DNA of 64,000 nt from Actinoplanes italicus. Its GTDB lineage: Bacteria; Actinomycetota; Actinomycetes; Mycobacteriales; Micromonosporaceae. A program made the translations under genes and the position numbers. Location: positions 62,001-126,000 of the forward strand of contig NZ_PVMZ01000013.1 of assembly GCF_003001815.1 (NCBI RefSeq), given 5' to 3'. The notes under the pieces are model-generated. The model saw only the letters and a list, made by a program, of their open reading frames with translations. It ran no database searches and was not told where the DNA came from. Each line of letters starts with the position of its first letter. Position 1 is the first letter of the stretch. Positions 15,768-24,612 of this stretch are shown piece after piece.

Positions 15768-17825
15768 TCAGGCGCCCGGTTCACACCGGGCGCCCGGCCC
15801 GCCTGCTGCCCGGCGGAGGTGCTGGTTCGCCTCGAGGATGTCCAGGAGCACCCCGGCCCGCTCACGGATGGCCGGATGGTTCCGGGCCGTCGCCAGTGTC
15901 ACCTCGTCGGCCCCTGTGGCCTGGTCCAGGGCGCGCCTGCTCAGGTCGGCGAGCGGCGCTTCGGCGGCCAGGACGACATGGACCGCCGAGTAGTCGAGAC
16001 AGGCCGCGTGGGATCCGTCCGGCGCCGCCCACAACTTCGGATGGCCACGCAGGCCGGTGAGCCCGCCGGTGGACTCGTCCTGCCGTTCGAGGGTCTCGGC
16101 GTCGAGGTAGACGATCCCCTGACCCGGATCGGCCACAGCCACGGCGTTGCGGTACGGCACGCGGACGACCAGGCCACGGGCGGCGTCCGTGCGGGCGACC
16201 GGCAGCACATACCACCCGGCGATCTGGAAACGTGTGACCTCGAAGCCGTCGGCGGCGATCAGGTGTTCCGGCCCGTCGAAGCAGAGGGAGAGGTACGCCC
16301 CGTCACTGAACGCCCGGCTGTGGAGGACCAGGCCGCGGAGCCGGTTGCCGCGGACCACGTCGGCGATGAGGATCTGTTTGTCGGCGACCGCGATCCGCCC
16401 GGACGCCGGATCGGTGGCCAGCAGGGAACTCGGCGAGGTGATGCCGGGCGGCGGCCAGTTCAGGCCGGACATCCGCGGCTGCCGTGTCGCCGGTGGCCCG
16501 TGGCGTCGTACCGTCATCAGTTCCGGCTGGTGCCGCGGCGACCGCTGCACCAGCGCGATCTGCGCCGCCCCGTCGGCGGACACCGGCCGCAGGTCGAGCG
16601 CCCTGCCCGGCAGCGCCCGGCCGATGCGCTTGCGGTCGCCGAACCACCAGACGGTGGAGTTCGACGACGTGTCGCCCGGCCACGGCTGGCAGGCGATCAG
16701 CCGGCGCCCCGCGAACGAGACCGGGCCGTGGTCGTCGGCGCCCAGGTCGTACGCCTGGGCCGATCTGCCCTGCTCCAGATCGAGGACCTGGACGACGACG
16801 CGGCTGCCGCGCCGGACGGTCATCGCCGTCAGCGTGGCGTCGGCACTGAACGCGCCGTGCAGGACCCGCCCGTCCACCTCGAACCTGCGTGGTGTGCCGA
16901 GCGCCGTGACACGGTTCAGCAGACCGGCCGTGTCGGTGCTCCGCAGCAGCAGGTACAGCTCGGCCTCGTCGAGATCGGACGGCCGCCAGCCGGGGTCGGC
17001 CTCCCGCAGCGCCCGGGACGCCTCCGCGGGCGGCAGGCCGCGAGCGAACCGCCACAGTCCATCCCAGTCGTGGCCGTCGGCCATCCGGCCGGCGACGTAC
17101 GCGACCTCGGCCGGTTCCTTGGTGACACCGTCCAGCGCGGTGACCACCACCCGGGCCGCGTCGACGTCGCCGAAGTCCGGGATCGCACCGCGCAACCGCG
17201 GCCGCAGAGCCGGCAGCTCACGGTAGGCGCGGGCCAGCAGCGTCTGGTCGGGATCGTGCTCCCAGTAGCGGAACTGCTGCCCGGTGAGCAGGAAGTACGC
17301 GGCCGCGGCCGGCTCGCTGACGGGCTGGAGGCCGTACCGTTCAAGGAGGCCCACGACGTCCGGGCGGCCGATCGCGGCGAGACAGACGTCGTCGATCGTG
17401 GACCGGCCGTCCAGCGCCAGGATCCGCCGCTGGGCGATCTCCGCGATCGGATGCCCTGTCATGGTCACGGCCTGCACCAGCCCGTCGGCTGACGTGCCCG
17501 TCGCGGGGTCGTCCAGCGCGGCCAGGCTCAGCGCGTGCACCTGCTCGGCGCTCCGGAGGCCGCTGTCCACTCGCGAACGCGGATCGGCCGGGAGCCGCCA
17601 TCGGGACAGGGCCGTCCACCAGCGAGGGTCGGGATCATACAGCCAGGCCTGCCACACGCCGTCCACCGCGATCTGCCCGCCACGGTCACCGGCACGGATC
17701 AACCGCCACGAGTCGTACGCCGCCCGCGTACCCCCAGCACGGTTCGCCGCCCGGACGACGACCCGGCGGGCCAGTTCGCGAAGCTGCTCGGTGTCCAAGA
17801 CATCGATGGTGCTGTGTGCCGTCAA
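15768..17825 (-). CDS. Large protein with beta-propeller-like C-terminal half, unknown function
   Basis: About 685 residues; start uncertain. TTG 17825 (LTAHSTIDVLDTEQLREL) is proposed because codon use becomes irregular upstream and a divergent gene starts at 17873; no ribosome site is evident, so a leaderless mRNA is possible. The first 270 residues look helical. From about 290 on, repeated strand-rich blocks of WD/propeller type appear (DATLTAMTVRRGSRVVVQVL, LLATDPASGRIAVADKQIL, PYRNAVAVADPGQGIVYLD, PKLWAAPDGSHAACLDYSAV). No signal peptide. It lies head to head with the WXG100-like gene and may belong to the same locus, though this is only positional. Confidence 0.6.
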   Translation of the reverse strand: MTAHSTIDVLDTEQLRELARRVVVRAANRAGGTRAAYDSWRLIRAGDRGGQIAVDGVWQAWLYDPDPRWWTALSRWRLPADPRSRVDSGLRSAEQVHALSLAALDDPATGTSADGLVQAVTMTGHPIAEIAQRRILALDGRSTIDDVCLAAIGRPDVVGLLERYGLQPVSEPAAAAYFLLTGQQFRYWEHDPDQTLLARAYRELPALRPRLRGAIPDFGDVDAARVVVTALDGVTKEPAEVAYVAGRMADGHDWDGLWRFARGLPPAEASRALREADPGWRPSDLDEAELYLLLRSTDTAGLLNRVTALGTPRRFEVDGRVLHGAFSADATLTAMTVRRGSRVVVQVLDLEQGRSAQAYDLGADDHGPVSFAGRRLIACQPWPGDTSSNSTVWWFGDRKRIGRALPGRALDLRPVSADGAAQIALVQRSPRHQPELMTVRRHGPPATRQPRMSGLNWPPPGITSPSSLLATDPASGRIAVADKQILIADVVRGNRLRGLVLHSRAFSDGAYLSLCFDGPEHLIAADGFEVTRFQIAGWYVLPVARTDAARGLVVRVPYRNAVAVADPGQGIVYLDAETLERQDESTGGLTGLRGHPKLWAAPDGSHAACLDYSAVHVVLAAEAPLADLSRRALDQATGADEVTLATARNHPAIRERAGVLLDILEANQHLRRAAGGPGARCEPGA

Positions 17826-17872
17826 GGGTGACGGGGGCGGTGCCCGTCGACCCGTGCCGATAGCATCGCCGC

Positions 17873-18205
17873 GTGGCGGAAGACGAGGTTCGCGTCGATC
17901 CGGCCGCCGTGACCCGGGTGGCCGACAGGATGCTGCGCGCGTCGCAGTCGCTCTCCGACGCCTGGCGGCAGGCCCAGGGACCGTTCGCGGTCCCGCAGTC
18001 CGCGGTCGGTGACAGCGTCGGCGCCGGCACCGTGCTGGCCGCCGCGCAGGACACCGTGGACGGCGGCGGAGTGGCGGTCGAACGGCTGGTCGCGGTGCTC
18101 GAGGGCGACATGGACCGGCTCTACCGCATCGCGTTCGCCTACAAGAAGGCCGACGACGACGCCGCGGCCGACCTTCGCCGTACCCATCCGAATCTTCCGA
18201 TCTAG
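17873..18205 (+). CDS. WXG100/ESX-type small helical protein
   Basis: 110 residues, predicted as two long helices separated by a short loop (PFAVPQSAVGDSVGAGTVLA), the size and shape of WXG100-type secretion partners. VAEDEVRVDPAAVTRVADRM opens the first helix and SLSDAWRQAQG closes it, with the single Trp near residue 31. The second helix is FAYKKADDDAAADLRR-like. It precedes the RTX-metallopeptidase gene by 11 bases and is probably co-transcribed, which suggests it is the export partner or chaperone of that protein. No ESX ATPase is in the window. The family call rests on size, shape and context. Confidence 0.65.
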   Translation: MAEDEVRVDPAAVTRVADRMLRASQSLSDAWRQAQGPFAVPQSAVGDSVGAGTVLAAAQDTVDGGGVAVERLVAVLEGDMDRLYRIAFAYKKADDDAAADLRRTHPNLPI

Positions 18206-18216
18206 GGGAGGCGACG

Positions 18217-20052
18217 ATGACGACGCCGGAACCACCGCCGCCCGCGGTCAGCACCCCCGACGTGTGGGATCTGCACGCGCGGCCGGATCAGATCTCGGCC
18301 GCCGCGGAGTCCTGGCGCGCGGTCGCCCGCTCCCTCGGCGCCACCGCCGACGAGGTGAACGCCGCCGCGATGAGCCTGCTCGGCGACGGCTGGGCGGGCG
18401 CGGCCGCCGACTCGTACGACGATCACCGCCGCAAACTCGTCACCGACCTCGACCACGCGCAGGAGCAGGCCGGTGTCGCGGCGAACGCGCTGGAGGACGC
18501 GGCCGGGGCGCTGCGGTCGGCACAGTCGCACCTGACCGGCGAGTGGGGCCGGGTGACCGCGGTTCCGTTCACCTGGGACGCGCCGATGCATCTGCTGTTC
18601 GCGCCGAAGACCTACGAGCAGAGCACCACCGTGATCGACTCGATCGGCCAGTGCGCCGAGATCCGCAGTGGACTCGACAGCGCGCTGAACGCCACGGTAA
18701 CGAAGTTCCGGCAGGCCACCACCGAGTTCGCCCGGATCGCGACAGCGTGGAACGGGGTCGCCGCCGGGACGAGCCCGCCGTACTACATGCCGGCCGAGGC
18801 CGCCGGCACGTCGGTGATCCGCGACGGCAACCGCGTCGTCGTGAACACCGGCACCGGCGACGACCAGGTCACGGTGAGCATCGACCCGCGGACCGGCCTG
18901 CAGGTCGTCGAGGTCAACGGTGTGAAGCACCACTACCCGCCGGACGCCGAGATCGTGGTGCGCGGCGGCGTCGGCAACGACCGGATCACCGTGGCGCCGG
19001 GCACCGGCGTGCACGTCACCCTGATCGGCGGCGTCGGCGAGGACGAGCTGCGCGGCGGCGACGGCCGGGACACCATCCTGGGCCTGGACGGCAAGGACCG
19101 GATCTACTCGGGCGCCGGCGACGACCGCGTGTCGGCAGGGGCGGGCCGCGACTACGCCGACACCGGCGCGGGCGACGACATCGGCACCGGCGGCCTCGGC
19201 GACGACATCCTGTACGGCCTGTCCGGCAACGATGCGCTGAGCGGCGGCGAGGGCCAGGACTACCTGGAGGGCGCCACCGGCGGCGACACCATCGACGGCG
19301 GCACCGGGAACGACATCCTCTCCGGCGGGCGTGACGACGACGCGATCAGGGCCGGCGGAGGCGACGACGTCGTCTACGCCGGAGCCGGCAGCGACACCAC
19401 CGACGGCGGCCGCGGCGACGACACGGTGCACGCGGAGAAGAACGACCGGGGCAGCAACGTCGAGCAGACCGTCACCGTCGAGATCAAGACGCTGCAGACG
19501 TTCATCCAGATCGAGGGAACACCCGAGTTCCGCGAACGGGTCGAGGCCGACCTGGAGATGCTCGGCTCGTCACCGCGCGGCCAGCAGATGCTCCAGGCGC
19601 TGCAGCAGGGCCACGAGGACACCGAGGGCGGCTGGTGGCTGTGGCACCACGAGGGCGACTCGCTGACCATCCGCGAGTACAACGACCCCGGCGACCCCAA
19701 CAACAGCACGGCCAGCCGGGTCGACGGCGGCAACGAGATCGCCTACAACACCCACATCAACCACCTCAACACCGACCAGGGCCGCGGGTACGTCGAGGGG
19801 CCGCCCGTGGCGGTGCTGTACCACGAGTTCGCGCACGTCTACGACTACATGAACGACAGTCTGGCGCCGGGTGTGCACGACGGCCCGGAGAACCCCGGGG
19901 CGAACAACCGGGAACGCGAGGCGACCGGTCTGCCGATCGACCACGACGACGATCCCGACACACCCGATCAGATCCACCCCGAGCATCCGTACGAATTGAC
20001 CGAGAACGGCCTGCGCGAAGAGATGGGGGCACCGCACCGTGACGCCTACTAG
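18217..20052 (+). CDS. WXG-like / RTX-repeat / M91-type metallopeptidase effector candidate
   Basis: 611 residues in three parts. Residues 1-190 are a helical WXG100/LXG-like head (LLGDGWAGAAADSYDDHRRK). Residues 245-405 hold about ten calcium-binding RTX nonapeptide blocks (GGVGEDELRGGDGRDTI, GGTGNDILSGGRDDD). The last 200 residues carry a zinc protease motif, YHEFAHVYDYMND (HExxH at about 536-540), followed by NNREREATGLPIDHD and a last conserved-looking block YELTENGLREEMG, as in M91 (NleD-like) peptidase domains of polymorphic toxins. There is no classical signal peptide, so export by an ESX-type system is inferred. The start is preceded by AGGGGAGG. The stop overlaps the next gene. Confidence 0.75.
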   Translation: MTTPEPPPPAVSTPDVWDLHARPDQISAAAESWRAVARSLGATADEVNAAAMSLLGDGWAGAAADSYDDHRRKLVTDLDHAQEQAGVAANALEDAAGALRSAQSHLTGEWGRVTAVPFTWDAPMHLLFAPKTYEQSTTVIDSIGQCAEIRSGLDSALNATVTKFRQATTEFARIATAWNGVAAGTSPPYYMPAEAAGTSVIRDGNRVVVNTGTGDDQVTVSIDPRTGLQVVEVNGVKHHYPPDAEIVVRGGVGNDRITVAPGTGVHVTLIGGVGEDELRGGDGRDTILGLDGKDRIYSGAGDDRVSAGAGRDYADTGAGDDIGTGGLGDDILYGLSGNDALSGGEGQDYLEGATGGDTIDGGTGNDILSGGRDDDAIRAGGGDDVVYAGAGSDTTDGGRGDDTVHAEKNDRGSNVEQTVTVEIKTLQTFIQIEGTPEFRERVEADLEMLGSSPRGQQMLQALQQGHEDTEGGWWLWHHEGDSLTIREYNDPGDPNNSTASRVDGGNEIAYNTHINHLNTDQGRGYVEGPPVAVLYHEFAHVYDYMNDSLAPGVHDGPENPGANNREREATGLPIDHDDDPDTPDQIHPEHPYELTENGLREEMGAPHRDAY

Positions 20053-20689
20053 ACGGCTGCTCGCCGGTGCCGTCCTGGCCCTGACGCTGGGTTGCGCCGC
20101 CTGCACCGGCGAGCCCTCCGAGCCGGCCGACCCGCGCCCGAAGGGCAACCCGCCGGACGTCGGTTTCACCACCGCCATCGACGTACGCGGCCAGGCGTTG
20201 CACATCGCCTACGAGCTGACCAACCGGTCGAACGGCAAGCTGATCGTCTTCAACCGGGTGCCGGCGTTCAGCCCGTCCGGGTCGATGGTCGAGGACCCGG
20301 CCTCGGTGTACGTCATCGGCAGCGAGCCGGAGGGCCGGGTCCAGGTCGCCAAACGCGCCTTCCACCAGGAGGAGTCGGACAGGACCGACTGGACGACGAC
20401 GCCGCTGATCGGCATCACCGAGCTGGAGCCCGGCCGCTCGGTGCGCGAGGAGTTCGACGTGCCGCTGCCGCTGGAACGACGCCGCCCCTACGGCGACGAC
20501 TACGGCGACGGACCGGTGAAGCTGCCCGACCCGGTCCGTGAGGTGGTGTTCTGCGTCGGCGCGGGCCGCGCCGCGGACCTGCCTGCCCCGGCGACCCCTC
20601 CGGACGGCGACTTCGGCCCGGTCCTGGGACACCTGCCCACGGTCACCGAGGCGCAGCACCTGTGGTGCTCGGCCCCCCTGGCTCGCTGA
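20039..20689 (+). CDS. Lipoprotein, candidate partner or immunity protein of the metallopeptidase
   Basis: 216 residues with a signal peptide and lipobox (LALTLGCAACTGEPSEP), so exported and lipid-anchored. The mature part looks strand-rich (GFTTAIDVRGQALHIAYELT, EEFDVPLPLERRRP) and may be an immunoglobulin-like sandwich; no known family recognised. The GTG start at 20039 lies within the last 14 bases of the metallopeptidase gene, so the two are translationally coupled. A surface-anchored protein encoded right after an exported peptidase could protect the producer or hold the enzyme at the envelope. That role is inference. Confidence 0.65.
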   Translation: MTPTRRLLAGAVLALTLGCAACTGEPSEPADPRPKGNPPDVGFTTAIDVRGQALHIAYELTNRSNGKLIVFNRVPAFSPSGSMVEDPASVYVIGSEPEGRVQVAKRAFHQEESDRTDWTTTPLIGITELEPGRSVREEFDVPLPLERRRPYGDDYGDGPVKLPDPVREVVFCVGAGRAADLPAPATPPDGDFGPVLGHLPTVTEAQHLWCSAPLAR

Positions 20690-21128
20690 ACCCGGGTTCG
20701 AACTCCTCGAACACCAGCAGGGTCCGGGTGTTGACCACCCCCGGCATGCCCTGGATCTCGTCCAGGACCAGGCGTCGCAGGTCGGTGTTGTCCCTGGCGC
20801 GGACCAGCATGATGACGTCGAAGTCGCCGCCGACGAGCGCGATGTGCACGACGCCGGGCAGTGCCCGCAGCTGTTCGCCGACGACCCGCCACTCGGCCTG
20901 GCGCAGGTTGACCGTGACGTACGCCGAGGTGCCCATCCCGGCGGCGACATGGTCGACCTCGGCGCGGAAACCCTTGATCACGTTCGTGTCGCGGAGACGC
21001 TGCACGCGGGCGTACGCGTTGGCCCGTGAGATGTGCAGGGTCTCGGCGAGCTGGCGGATCGGCATGCGCCCGTCGCGGCTCAGCTCGGCGAGGATCCGGC
21101 GGTCGATGTCGTCGAGTCCCGTGGCCAC
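20643..21128 (-). CDS. Lrp/AsnC family transcriptional regulator
   Basis: 161 residues. The N-terminal helix-turn-helix (LDDIDRRILAELSRDGRMPI, HISRANAYARVQRL) is followed by a RAM ligand-sensing domain (GVVHIALVGGDFDVIMLVRA). The GTG start at 21128 has GAGGAGG about 9 nt upstream. It diverges from the E1-E2 operon at 21261, the usual arrangement for a Lrp-type regulator of branched-chain 2-oxoacid dehydrogenase genes, so it is probably the local regulator with an amino acid as effector. Its 3' end overlaps the convergent lipoprotein gene by 47 bases. Confidence 0.88.
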   Translation of the reverse strand: MATGLDDIDRRILAELSRDGRMPIRQLAETLHISRANAYARVQRLRDTNVIKGFRAEVDHVAAGMGTSAYVTVNLRQAEWRVVGEQLRALPGVVHIALVGGDFDVIMLVRARDNTDLRRLVLDEIQGMPGVVNTRTLLVFEEFEPGFSEPGGPSTTGAAPR

Positions 21129-21260
21129 GTGTCTTCACCTCCTCGCCCCAACGACCGTTCAGCTGGACATCTGGCATCCTACGGGCCGCTGAGGGAGCAG
21201 GTTTTCTCGAATTCGGCCGACTTCTGGAACACCGTGACGCCAGCCACAACCATTACCCCC

Positions 21261-22352
21261 ATGACACCTGACCCCCGTCGGCTGTTGCCTTCAGCGGAAC
21301 CGGTCAGCCTCATCGACCCACAAGGCCGAGCGGCTGACTCCCCCTCGCACGCGCTACCGGACGACGCCACCCTGCTGCGCTCGCTCGGGTCGCTGATCAC
21401 CGCCCGCCGGCTCAACGACCAGGCGTACGCGCTGGTCAGGCAGGGCCGGCTGGCCGTCTACCCGTCGTCGCACGGTCAGGAAGCCTGCCAGGTCGCGGCC
21501 GCGCAGGTGCTCGAAGCCGGCGACTGGCTGTTCCCGACGTACCGGGACACGGTCGCCGCGGTGGTCAAGGGCGTCGACCCGGTCGAGGCGCTGAGCCTGC
21601 TCAAGGGGGACTGGCACTGCGGCTACGACCCGTACCTGCACCACGTCGCCCCGCACGCCACACCGCTGGCCACCCAGCTCCCGCACGCGGTCGGTGTGGC
21701 GCACGCGGCCCGGCTGCGCGGTGAGCCGACCGTGGTGATGGCGATGTGCGGCGACGGCGGCACCAGCGAGGGCGACTTCCACGAGGCGCTCAACTTCGCG
21801 GCGGTGTTCCAGGCGCCGGTCGTCTTCTTCGTCCAGAACAACGAGTACGCCATCAGCGTCCCGCTGTCGCGGCAGTCGGCGGCGCCGTCGCTGGCGCACA
21901 AGGGCATCGGGTACGGCGTCAACGCCGAGCGGGTCGACGGCAACGACATGGCCGCCCTGCTCGCGGTGCTCGGCGCCGCCGTCGAACGGGCCCGCGCGGG
22001 GGAGGGCCCGCAGCTGATCGAGGCGCACACCTACCGGATGCAGGCGCACACGAACGCCGACGACGCGACCCGCTACCGCGACGACGCCGACGTCGAGGCC
22101 TGGAAGGACCGTGACCCGATCCAGCGGCTGCGCGCCCACCTGCGCGAACGCGAGCTGTTCACCGACGAGATCGAGGCCGGTTTCACCGCCGAGGCCGAGC
22201 GGGTCGCCGCCCATCTGCGTGACGGACTCAACCGGGACATAGAGCCCGACCCCGAGGACCTTTTCGCGTACGTCTACGCGAGCCCCACCCCGCAGTTGCG
22301 GGAGCAGGCGGCGCTGGTCGCCGACGAGCTGAGCCGGGAAGGAGCCAACTGA
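21261..22352 (+). CDS. 2-oxoacid (probably branched-chain) dehydrogenase E1 alpha subunit
   Basis: 363 residues, a thiamine-diphosphate-dependent decarboxylase subunit. The ThDP/Mg motif appears as MCGDGGTSEGDFHEALNFAA through the later NNEYAISVP. The phosphorylation-loop region reads YRMQAHTNADDATRYRDD, as in BCKDH/PDH alpha chains. ATG 21261 is chosen because family similarity starts soon after (LRSLGSLITARRLNDQAY). It is the first gene of an operon with E1 beta (overlap TGATG), E2 and a lipoate ligase. The divergent Lrp-type regulator supports a branched-chain substrate over pyruvate, but the sequence alone does not decide. Confidence 0.88.
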   Translation: MTPDPRRLLPSAEPVSLIDPQGRAADSPSHALPDDATLLRSLGSLITARRLNDQAYALVRQGRLAVYPSSHGQEACQVAAAQVLEAGDWLFPTYRDTVAAVVKGVDPVEALSLLKGDWHCGYDPYLHHVAPHATPLATQLPHAVGVAHAARLRGEPTVVMAMCGDGGTSEGDFHEALNFAAVFQAPVVFFVQNNEYAISVPLSRQSAAPSLAHKGIGYGVNAERVDGNDMAALLAVLGAAVERARAGEGPQLIEAHTYRMQAHTNADDATRYRDDADVEAWKDRDPIQRLRAHLRERELFTDEIEAGFTAEAERVAAHLRDGLNRDIEPDPEDLFAYVYASPTPQLREQAALVADELSREGAN

Positions 22353-23365
22353 TGACGGTGCTCGCCTCACCCGTACCGAAGACCGAGGTCCGTTCTCTCT
22401 CGATGGCGCAGGCACTCAACCGGGCGCTGCGGGACGCCATGGCCGACGACCCGTCGGTGGTGATGTTCGGTGAGGACGTCGGCGCGCTCGGCGGCGTCTT
22501 CCGGATCACCGACGGGCTGACCGCCGAGTTCGGCGACAACCGCTGTTTCGACACGCCGCTGGCCGAGTCCGGGATCGTCGGGATGGCCGTGGGCATGGCC
22601 ATGAACGGCATGCGCCCGGTCGTGGAGATGCAGTTCGACGCGTTCTCGTACCCGGCGTTCGAGCAGATCGCCAGCCACGTCGCGAAGATGCGCAACCGCA
22701 CCCGCGGCCGGGTCACGCTGCCCATGGTGATCCGGGTGCCGTACGCCGGTGGCATCGGCGGCGTCGAGCACCACTGCGACTCCTCCGAGGCGTACTGGGC
22801 GCACACGCCCGGCCTGCACGTCGTCGCCCCGGCCACTCCGGCGGACGCGTACGCCCTGCTCCGCGAGTCGATCGCCTCGCCCGACCCGGTCGTGTTCCTG
22901 GAGCCGAAGAAGCTGTACTGGAGCAAGCAGGAGGTCGCGCTGCCGGTCCGCGCGCCCGGCATCGGCACCGCCGTGGTCCGCCGCGAGGGCACCGACGCCA
23001 CCCTCATCGCGTACGGCCCGGCCGTGCCCGTGGCGCTGGAGGCCGCCGAGGCCGCCGCCCGCGAGGGCCGCAGCCTGCAGGTGGTGGACCTGCGCTCGAT
23101 CGTGCCGTTCGACGACGAGACGGTCTGCGCCGCGGTCCGCTCCACCGGCCGTGCCGTGGTCGTCGCCGAGGCGTCCGGCTTCGCGAGCGTCTCGTCGGAG
23201 ATCGTCGCCCGCGTCACCGAGCGCTGCTTCAACTCGCTGGCCGCGCCGATCCGCCGGGTGACCGGTTTCGACATCCCGTACCCGCCGCCGAAGCTGGAGC
23301 ACTTCCAGCTGCCCGGCGTCGACCGGGTGCTCGACGCCGTCGACGACCTGCAGTGGGAGCAGTGA
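22352..23365 (+). CDS. 2-oxoacid (probably branched-chain) dehydrogenase E1 beta subunit
   Basis: 337 residues, a transketolase-like partner of E1 alpha. Typical motifs are VMFGEDVGALGGVFRITDGL, CFDTPLAESGIVGMAVGMAM and PYAGGIGGVEHHCDSSEAYW, with the C-terminal domain ending FDIPYPPPKLEHFQLP. Length and motifs match the family. The ATG at 22352 shares a base with the E1 alpha stop, so stoichiometric translation is likely. The alpha2-beta2 complex decarboxylates the 2-oxoacid and acylates the lipoyl arm of E2. Confidence 0.9.
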   Translation: MTVLASPVPKTEVRSLSMAQALNRALRDAMADDPSVVMFGEDVGALGGVFRITDGLTAEFGDNRCFDTPLAESGIVGMAVGMAMNGMRPVVEMQFDAFSYPAFEQIASHVAKMRNRTRGRVTLPMVIRVPYAGGIGGVEHHCDSSEAYWAHTPGLHVVAPATPADAYALLRESIASPDPVVFLEPKKLYWSKQEVALPVRAPGIGTAVVRREGTDATLIAYGPAVPVALEAAEAAAREGRSLQVVDLRSIVPFDDETVCAAVRSTGRAVVVAEASGFASVSSEIVARVTERCFNSLAAPIRRVTGFDIPYPPPKLEHFQLPGVDRVLDAVDDLQWEQ

Positions 23366-24612
23366 TGCCGGAGCTCACCTTCCGTCTGCCGGATCTGGGC
23401 GAAGGGCTCACCGAGGCGGAGATCGTGCAGTGGCTGGTCGCCGAGGGCGACACGGTCGCCGTCGACCAGAGCATCGCCGAGGTGGAGACCGCCAAGTCGG
23501 TGGTCGAGGTGCCCTCGCCGTATGCCGGACGGGTCGCGACCCTGCATGCGGCGGCCGGTACCACCCTCGCGGTCGGTGAGCCGCTGATCACGGTCGTGCC
23601 CGTCGAGGCCGGGGTCTCCACGGCGGCCGAGACCTACCGGGAGGAGGAGAAGGCCGGTTCGGGCAACGTCCTGATCGGTTACGGCACCTCCGGTGCGACC
23701 TCCACGGCTCGTCGCCGCAGGCCGCGGTCCCGCAGCACCGCGCCGGCGCATCCGAGCCCTGGTCCTCGCCGGGTGCCGACCGTCATCTCCCCGCTGGTTC
23801 GCAACCTGGCACGGAACAACGGCATCGATCTGCGTACGGTCGAGGGCACCGGCCGCGGCGGGATGATCGTCCGCGCCGACGTCGAGCGGCTCGTCGCGGC
23901 GCCGGTCGTGGCGGAGGCGCCGGTGGCGGTGACCGGGGAGCGGCGTACTCCGCTGTCCGGGTTCCGCAAGGCGGTGGCGGCCACGCTGTCCCGCAGCCGC
24001 GCGGAGATTCCCGAGGCGACCGTCTGGGTGGACGTCGACGCCACGGAACTGTGGCGGCTGCGGGAGAGCAACCCGGGCGGCCCCGGCCTGCTCGCCTACA
24101 TCGCCCGCTTCGTGGTCGCCGGGCTCCGTGAGTATCCGGTGCTCAACGCTCGGTTCGACGCCGAACGTCAGGAGATCGTCGAGTACGAGCGGATCAACCT
24201 GGGTATCGCCGTGCAGGGCGACCGCGGTCTCGTGGTGCCGGCCGTGATCGGCGCCGAGTCGATGACCACGGCCCGCCTCGGCGACGAGATCCGGCGGCTC
24301 ACCGGCACCGCCCGTGAAGGGAAGGCGACCCCGCAGGAACTGGCCGCCGGCACGTTCACGCTCAACAACTACGGGAGCTTCGGCGTCGACGGCAGTGCCG
24401 CGATCATCAACCATCCGCAGGTCGCGATCCTGGGCTTCGGCCGCATCATGGACCGGCCGTGGGTGGTCGACGGGCAGCTCTGCGTCCGTAAGATCACGCA
24501 GATGAGCTTCGTGTTCGATCACCGTGTCTGTGACGGCGGTGTGGCGGCCGGCTTCATGCGCGGCGTCGCCGACGCGATCGAGAACCCGGCCTCGGCGATC
24601 GCCCGGCTGTGA
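23365..24612 (+). CDS. 2-oxoacid dehydrogenase E2 (dihydrolipoyl acyltransferase)
   Basis: 415 residues. One lipoyl domain (lipoyl lysine in EVETAKSVVEV near residue 43), a basic linker (ARRRRPRSRS), a peripheral-subunit-binding domain (ISPLVRNLARNNGIDLRTVE) and the catalytic domain with FVFDHRVCDGG near the C-terminus (His-xxx-Asp-Gly). A single lipoyl domain is the usual number for branched-chain E2. ATG 23365 overlaps the E1 beta stop (TGATG). No E3 dihydrolipoyl dehydrogenase gene is in this operon, so a housekeeping E3 must serve the complex. Confidence 0.92.
   Translation: MPELTFRLPDLGEGLTEAEIVQWLVAEGDTVAVDQSIAEVETAKSVVEVPSPYAGRVATLHAAAGTTLAVGEPLITVVPVEAGVSTAAETYREEEKAGSGNVLIGYGTSGATSTARRRRPRSRSTAPAHPSPGPRRVPTVISPLVRNLARNNGIDLRTVEGTGRGGMIVRADVERLVAAPVVAEAPVAVTGERRTPLSGFRKAVAATLSRSRAEIPEATVWVDVDATELWRLRESNPGGPGLLAYIARFVVAGLREYPVLNARFDAERQEIVEYERINLGIAVQGDRGLVVPAVIGAESMTTARLGDEIRRLTGTAREGKATPQELAAGTFTLNNYGSFGVDGSAAIINHPQVAILGFGRIMDRPWVVDGQLCVRKITQMSFVFDHRVCDGGVAAGFMRGVADAIENPASAIARL

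Noticed and set aside
18009-19334. Arg-rich 441-codon frame inside the RTX-metallopeptidase gene
   Set aside because: Other-frame reading of the repetitive GGCGAC codons of the RTX blocks.
20690-20720. tRNA T-loop-like GGGTTCGAACTCC
   Set aside because: Lies inside the AsnC gene and no acceptor or anticodon stem can be formed around it.
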